Shown here piece by piece: positions 59,939-64,000 of a stretch of 64,000 nucleotides of DNA (position 1 is the first letter of the stretch; each line of letters opens with the position of its first letter). The notes below the pieces were generated by a model. The model saw only the letters and a list, made by a program, of their open reading frames with translations, did not search any database and was not told the origin of the DNA. A program made the translations under genes and the position numbers. The DNA is from Selaginella moellendorffii. Taxonomy: Eukaryota; Streptophyta; Lycopodiopsida; Selaginellales; Selaginellaceae. Location of the stretch: contig NW_003314284.1 of the NCBI RefSeq assembly GCF_000143415.4, positions 1,683,715 through 1,747,714 of the forward strand. Direction: 5' to 3'.

Positions 59939-62449
59939 CTATCGCTTTGCTTCCATCGACGCATTTGCGAGAAGCACATAGGCAGCACCGTGATCCGGAT
60001 TCACATCCAAAGTAGAGCGTGCTGCAACTGTGGCATCATCGATCGGTCCGTGGGTTGCAAGCACGCATCTCCACTCCAGGCCGTCCGGCACAAAAGGCAT
60101 GCTTTTGACTAGCTCTCGAGCGTCGCCCAGATGCCCGGCTCGGCACAGGAGATCAACAACGCAACTGTAGTGTTGCTTGGAAGGATTCAAGGAGAAATCC
60201 GCAACCATGGAGACGAAGAGTCGGATCCCCGTGGAGACTTTGCCGGAGCGGCTGCATGAAACGAGGATCCAAATGAAGCAGCTCTCGTTTAGCTCGTCAA
60301 GGGAAAAGAAAAACTCAAGCGCTTGATCTAGATCTCCGCCCCGGGCATATGCAGCAACCATCAAAGCATCAAACGAAACATCTCTTTCCGGAGATTGATC
60401 AAACACCCTCTTCGCTTCGATGACTTTACCAGCATGAGAATAAGCTTCTAGCATGGCTTTCCAGGACAGCAAGCTCGGGTCTCTCCAAAGATCATGCACT
60501 TCTCTTGCTTTTCCTAGATACCCATTCAGGGCATAAGCCCATATAATGGAACTCACAGCTAAAGAATCGTGGCTTGGAAAGCTCTCGAAAACACATCTAG
60601 CTTCATCTAAACAGCCGCTGCGCCCAAGAACACCGATCAGAGAGGTTCCACACACAAGACTATGCTCTGGCATATACCTGTCGTACAAGATCATCGTGTC
60701 CTCAACATGCCCTCGTAAGGCATAAGCCGTGACAAGCGCAGTCCAGACCACTGCGTTCTTGAATGGAATCGCATCAAACATCTTCTTTGCATCATGTAAC
60801 TTGCCAGACTTCCCAAGCCCTGTGATGAGAGCTGCCACAGCATTGCAAGTGTGCTCCGCCATAGATCTGAACACTCGAAACGAATCATCCAGATGCCCTC
60901 TACGAGCATTTGCGGCGACGATAGCTGTGGCAGAGATAGAATCGTGCTCCGGCATTGATTCAAAGATCTCGCTCGCCTGCTCGAACTTGCCATGATCGCT
61001 ACAACACCCAAGAATCACACTCCACGAGATTACATCTCGTTCGGGTAAACGCTCCAAGAGCTCTCTGGCCTCTTCCAAATGCCCGCATTGGCACAGCGCC
61101 GATAGCATTGCGTTCGCACATACAAGTGAGTGCTCCGGCATGGAATCGAACAGCTGACCAGCTGGACGCACGAGCCCAGCTCTGCCGTACGCAGACACCA
61201 TGGCATTCCACGTCACCAGGTCCCATGCTGGCATTGTGTCAAACATCGCCTTGGCAGCGTCGATGCTTCCCGCCTCGCCAAGCGACGCGACACACGCCGT
61301 CCACGTGGCAAGATCGGGGTCGGGGATCGCGCCAAACAGGGACTTGGCGTGCTGGATATGCCCGTCGTGGGCAAATGCGACGAGCATGGAGTTGCAAGAG
61401 ATGGTGTTTATTTGGGGCATCTCTTCGAATATCCTTTTGCATGTAGAGGAATCTTGGAGCTCCGCGTACAAGGCTAGCATATGGTTGCACGAGACGAGAT
61501 CTCTCTCTGGCATGACAGTAAAGAATAGCTCTTCGGCCTCAAAACGTTTATTCTCTCTGGAGAAGAGAGAGAGAAGCGCGTTGAATGAAGCCAGAGATTT
61601 CACGGGGAGCTCCTCGGAGACAATTCTCTTGGCATCTTCCAGATTCCCAGCTTGGCCGTGTGCTATGATCTTGGAATTCCAAGCCACAAGATCGTGCTCC
61701 GGCATCTCGGAGAATAGATTTTGCGTAACGTCATAACGCCCTGCCTTTGCGTTTGCCACCAACAAAGCACTCCACGCCACTATATCCCTCAAAGGCATGT
61801 CATCAAACACCTTTTTCGCGTGATCAAGATACCCTCTTTGGGCATATGCCGAAAGCAGGGCAGTCCAGGTTAGAATATTAGGCTCTGGATTCTCCTCAAA
61901 AACACACTTCGCTAAATTAATATCACCGCAGTAACAAAACCCAGATAGCAGAGTGTTCCACGTCGCGACATTTCGAAGCGGCATGGAATCAAACAACGCT
62001 TTTGCCATATCCATTTGCCCTGTTTCGGCATATGCATTAACCATAGCATTCCACGCAACCAGGTCTTTGTCTGGCATGTTTCGGAAGATCTTCGAAGCAT
62101 CTCCTATATTCCCGTTTTGTGCATACAACGTCAGCATGATGGTCCATGCTGCCTTGTCTGGCCTTTCGACGTCGCCAAAGAGCTTCTCGGCCTCGCAGAT
62201 AAGCCCATTGCGGGCATATGCCGAGAGCATTAAGGAGCACGAGAAGGTATCTCTGGACACGATGCTGTCGTACACCTTCCGGGCATGCTCCACGCTGCCG
62301 CACCTCCCGTACATCTCGATAAGCTTGTTTGCCAGGAAAGTATCGCCATTGGCAGCCGGGATGCGTGCGTGAATTAGCACGGCGTTGGAGAGGCTCTTGC
62401 AACATTGGATCTCTCGGAGGCATTCGAAGCGATCCAGCTCAAGCTCGAA
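59939..62449 (-). CDS. Giant PPR protein of 31-residue repeats with E-like end; first exon not found
   Basis: One exon of about 836 codons read from an acceptor site (ttttag) at 62450. It opens FELELDRFECLREIQCCKSLSNAVLIHARIP, typical of PPR N-termini, then has about twenty-three helical repeats of 31 residues (for example VATWNTLLSGFCYCGDINLAKCVFEENPEP, LVTWNAMVSAYGRAGLVRPAGQLFDSMPEH). It closes with KQHYSCVVDLLCRAGHLGDARELVKSMPFVPDGLEWRCVLA and an E-like tail. No DYW domain. There is no in-frame ATG before LIEMYGRCG, so an upstream coding exon or a non-standard start is required. Expected role: RNA binding in chloroplast or mitochondrion. Confidence 0.88.
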   Translation of the reverse strand, partial: FELELDRFECLREIQCCKSLSNAVLIHARIPAANGDTFLANKLIEMYGRCGSVEHARKVYDSIVSRDTFSCSLMLSAYARNGLICEAEKLFGDVERPDKAAWTIMLTLYAQNGNIGDASKIFRNMPDKDLVAWNAMVNAYAETGQMDMAKALFDSMPLRNVATWNTLLSGFCYCGDINLAKCVFEENPEPNILTWTALLSAYAQRGYLDHAKKVFDDMPLRDIVAWSALLVANAKAGRYDVTQNLFSEMPEHDLVAWNSKIIAHGQAGNLEDAKRIVSEELPVKSLASFNALLSLFSRENKRFEAEELFFTVMPERDLVSCNHMLALYAELQDSSTCKRIFEEMPQINTISCNSMLVAFAHDGHIQHAKSLFGAIPDPDLATWTACVASLGEAGSIDAAKAMFDTMPAWDLVTWNAMVSAYGRAGLVRPAGQLFDSMPEHSLVCANAMLSALCQCGHLEEARELLERLPERDVISWSVILGCCSDHGKFEQASEIFESMPEHDSISATAIVAANARRGHLDDSFRVFRSMAEHTCNAVAALITGLGKSGKLHDAKKMFDAIPFKNAVVWTALVTAYALRGHVEDTMILYDRYMPEHSLVCGTSLIGVLGRSGCLDEARCVFESFPSHDSLAVSSIIWAYALNGYLGKAREVHDLWRDPSLLSWKAMLEAYSHAGKVIEAKRVFDQSPERDVSFDALMVAAYARGGDLDQALEFFFSLDELNESCFIWILVSCSRSGKVSTGIRLFVSMVADFSLNPSKQHYSCVVDLLCRAGHLGDARELVKSMPFVPDGLEWRCVLATHGPIDDATVAARSTLDVNPDHGAAYVLLANASMEAKR

Positions 62450-64000
62450 CTAAAACAACCTCTATCACTGATTCGTCTACAACAAAACTCTCCCACCGTC
62501 AAGATACTCCCCCTAATTTGGCAGGTAGTATCAATCCTCACAATTCTTCCCCTGTGAGAAAACTCCAAGAAAACCAAGTTCTGCCACACGAGCCATTGGA
62601 TGGTGTTTTCCCTCTATACTCCAGCGGAAGACTAGTAATAGCAGATATTCAGGGTAGATTCTCCATCCATGTTGACATGTTGCATACATTTGGGCTCGCA
62701 AAACCAGGGATGGCAATTACAAGGCTCCAGTGAGTTTTTCTTACTCCAACTTGGCCTCTTCCTAGCCACTCTCAGCTCTATGAATTCTCTAAAGAGTTTC
62801 CTTTATTGTTATCAAACTGATTGGAGCAGAAAATAGACAACTACCTAGAACGACCATCAAAACTGTGTGAAAACCAATCCATGATAGAGCTTATAACTCC
62901 AGTTGATTTATACATCCCATAAGCAACATTCACCAAAAACACCCCACTACTTTTTGCAGTATTACACAGTCTGAGATGGACTAAAAGCATGTTCAAATTT
63001 GCAAATTTACTCCTAGTGATAGGGATTCTTGCTGAAAGGTGCAATAATTCTCTCTCGGCAATAGGGGTTCATTTAAAAAGTTTGTGTTCTCTGTTAAATT
63101 TGGATAATGAATTTAGTTTATTATAATTAGCTAACAGCATTTTGAAATAAAATAACTAAACAAATCTTTGTGGTGTTAGAATTTTCACTATAACCTTCCT
63201 CTGCAACTCTTCTTCTTCGTCATGGCCACCATTCCCAAGAAGGCTTCTACAGCTAAGTCAATCTAGTATGTTCTTGCTGTTAAACCTCTAGAGAGAGAAA
63301 AAGAAAAAGAAAAACTAACAATATTCTAGTGTAGGACCTTAAGTCCAAGTCAAGACATTCCTTACAATATTGTAAACATGTAAGAAATAATTTCCCTTCA
63401 CATGTTTGATAGACTTCCATGGGATAAGTTCCACTTTCAATACCTTTGGTTACACTAAAAACTAGAGAAATCTAGAGAATCCATTATTTCCAACTAGGAA
63501 AGGATTCAACACTTATTGCACTATCAGTGCCTTTTTTATTAGTGCTTAATTGCATTGCTTTATACATCACTTATTAAAGTATATAATATTATAAGAATTT
63601 TTTAAAAAAAATTTATTTTTTATTTTATTTTAAATTATTTTAAACATAAATTATGTTTATAAGTTTTAGTTGACCAAAAGGGTTTATTAGGAAAACTAGA
63701 TGAATATAAAACTAAATTACAATCATTTTGAAGACTTAAAAATGTTGGAAAAGTACAAATAGGATTTTTCTTACAAAATAAATTTGTTCTCCACTCTACT
63801 TTGTATAATGATGAAAATAAAATTATATTTCCACTAATTTGATTTTGTAGAAAGCAGTTAATATAATTTCTCTTTCCAGTGTTTGTTTCCCAAATAATAT
63901 TTTGTCCAGAATAAAGTACAAGATTACAGTTTAAATGTAGTAGTAATATATTTTTTTTATTTGGAGATATTAGAAAATTTTCTTGAAATAAAGTATGATA
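62450..64000. other. AT-rich end region, no gene seen
   Basis: The first 300 bases may hold the missing 5' exon of the PPR gene. A donor-like 'acg|gtggga' on the minus strand near 62503-62512 would give an intron of about 50 nt, but no ATG-led frame fits. From about 62740 the sequence is A/T-rich, with long T and A runs near 63595-63660, and carries no frame of interest. Confidence 0.45.

Overview
The window is nuclear DNA of a land plant. It has split genes with very short (about 50-65 nt) GT-AG introns, plant-only families (alpha-expansins, isoprenylated heavy-metal proteins, RSL bHLH, SIAMESE-related inhibitors), very large PPR genes, and also a flagellar radial-spoke gene, which flowering plants lack. 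A spore-bearing plant with swimming sperm fits. The compact introns and PPR style resemble the lycophyte Selaginella moellendorffii; the species is inferred from memory of that genome, not proven.

Layout. 1-7276 is gene-free and full of decayed LTR-retroelement pieces (two inverted copies of one family with tRNA-Met-type primer sites) plus a 12-nt-based minisatellite. 7277-7840 is a broken tandem copy of the next gene, an organellar monodehydroascorbate reductase (8230-10626). A SIAMESE-related CDK inhibitor follows (10802-11440, -), then a 2.1-kb very AT-rich gap. Next come an RSL/RHD6-type bHLH (14019-15807, -), an unknown intronless gene (16978-17907), RSP3 (18299-20150, -) head to head with ODR4 (20297-22093), and a methyltransferase (22182-23625, -). 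Three HMA-domain genes lie between 24053 and 27393, interrupted by a small unknown gene. A Ser/acid-rich unknown gene (28975-29631, -) ends inside a tRNA-like stretch.

31640-37365 holds three minus-strand genes: a cytochrome b5-fused sphingolipid-type desaturase, acetoacetyl-CoA thiolase and a PPR gene with a frameshift. The PPR gene is head to head with TAF1 (37680-44713), which has a ubiquitin-like domain, a zinc knuckle and a bromodomain. Two unknown multi-exon genes follow (45085-47134, 47241-48992), then a divergent alpha-expansin pair (49967-50898 -, 53168-54142 +), a tandem pair of DUF3754 membrane proteins (54950-59654, -), and a second giant PPR gene (59939-62449, -). The right end is AT-rich and without genes.

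There is no operon logic. The genes are mostly housekeeping, in a compact arrangement with several shared divergent promoters and three local duplications (MDAR fragment, expansins, DUF3754). The least explained items are the two adjacent unknown genes (one with a possible splice switch), the scattered tRNA-like B-box stretches, and a GC-rich hairpin cluster near 30 kb.
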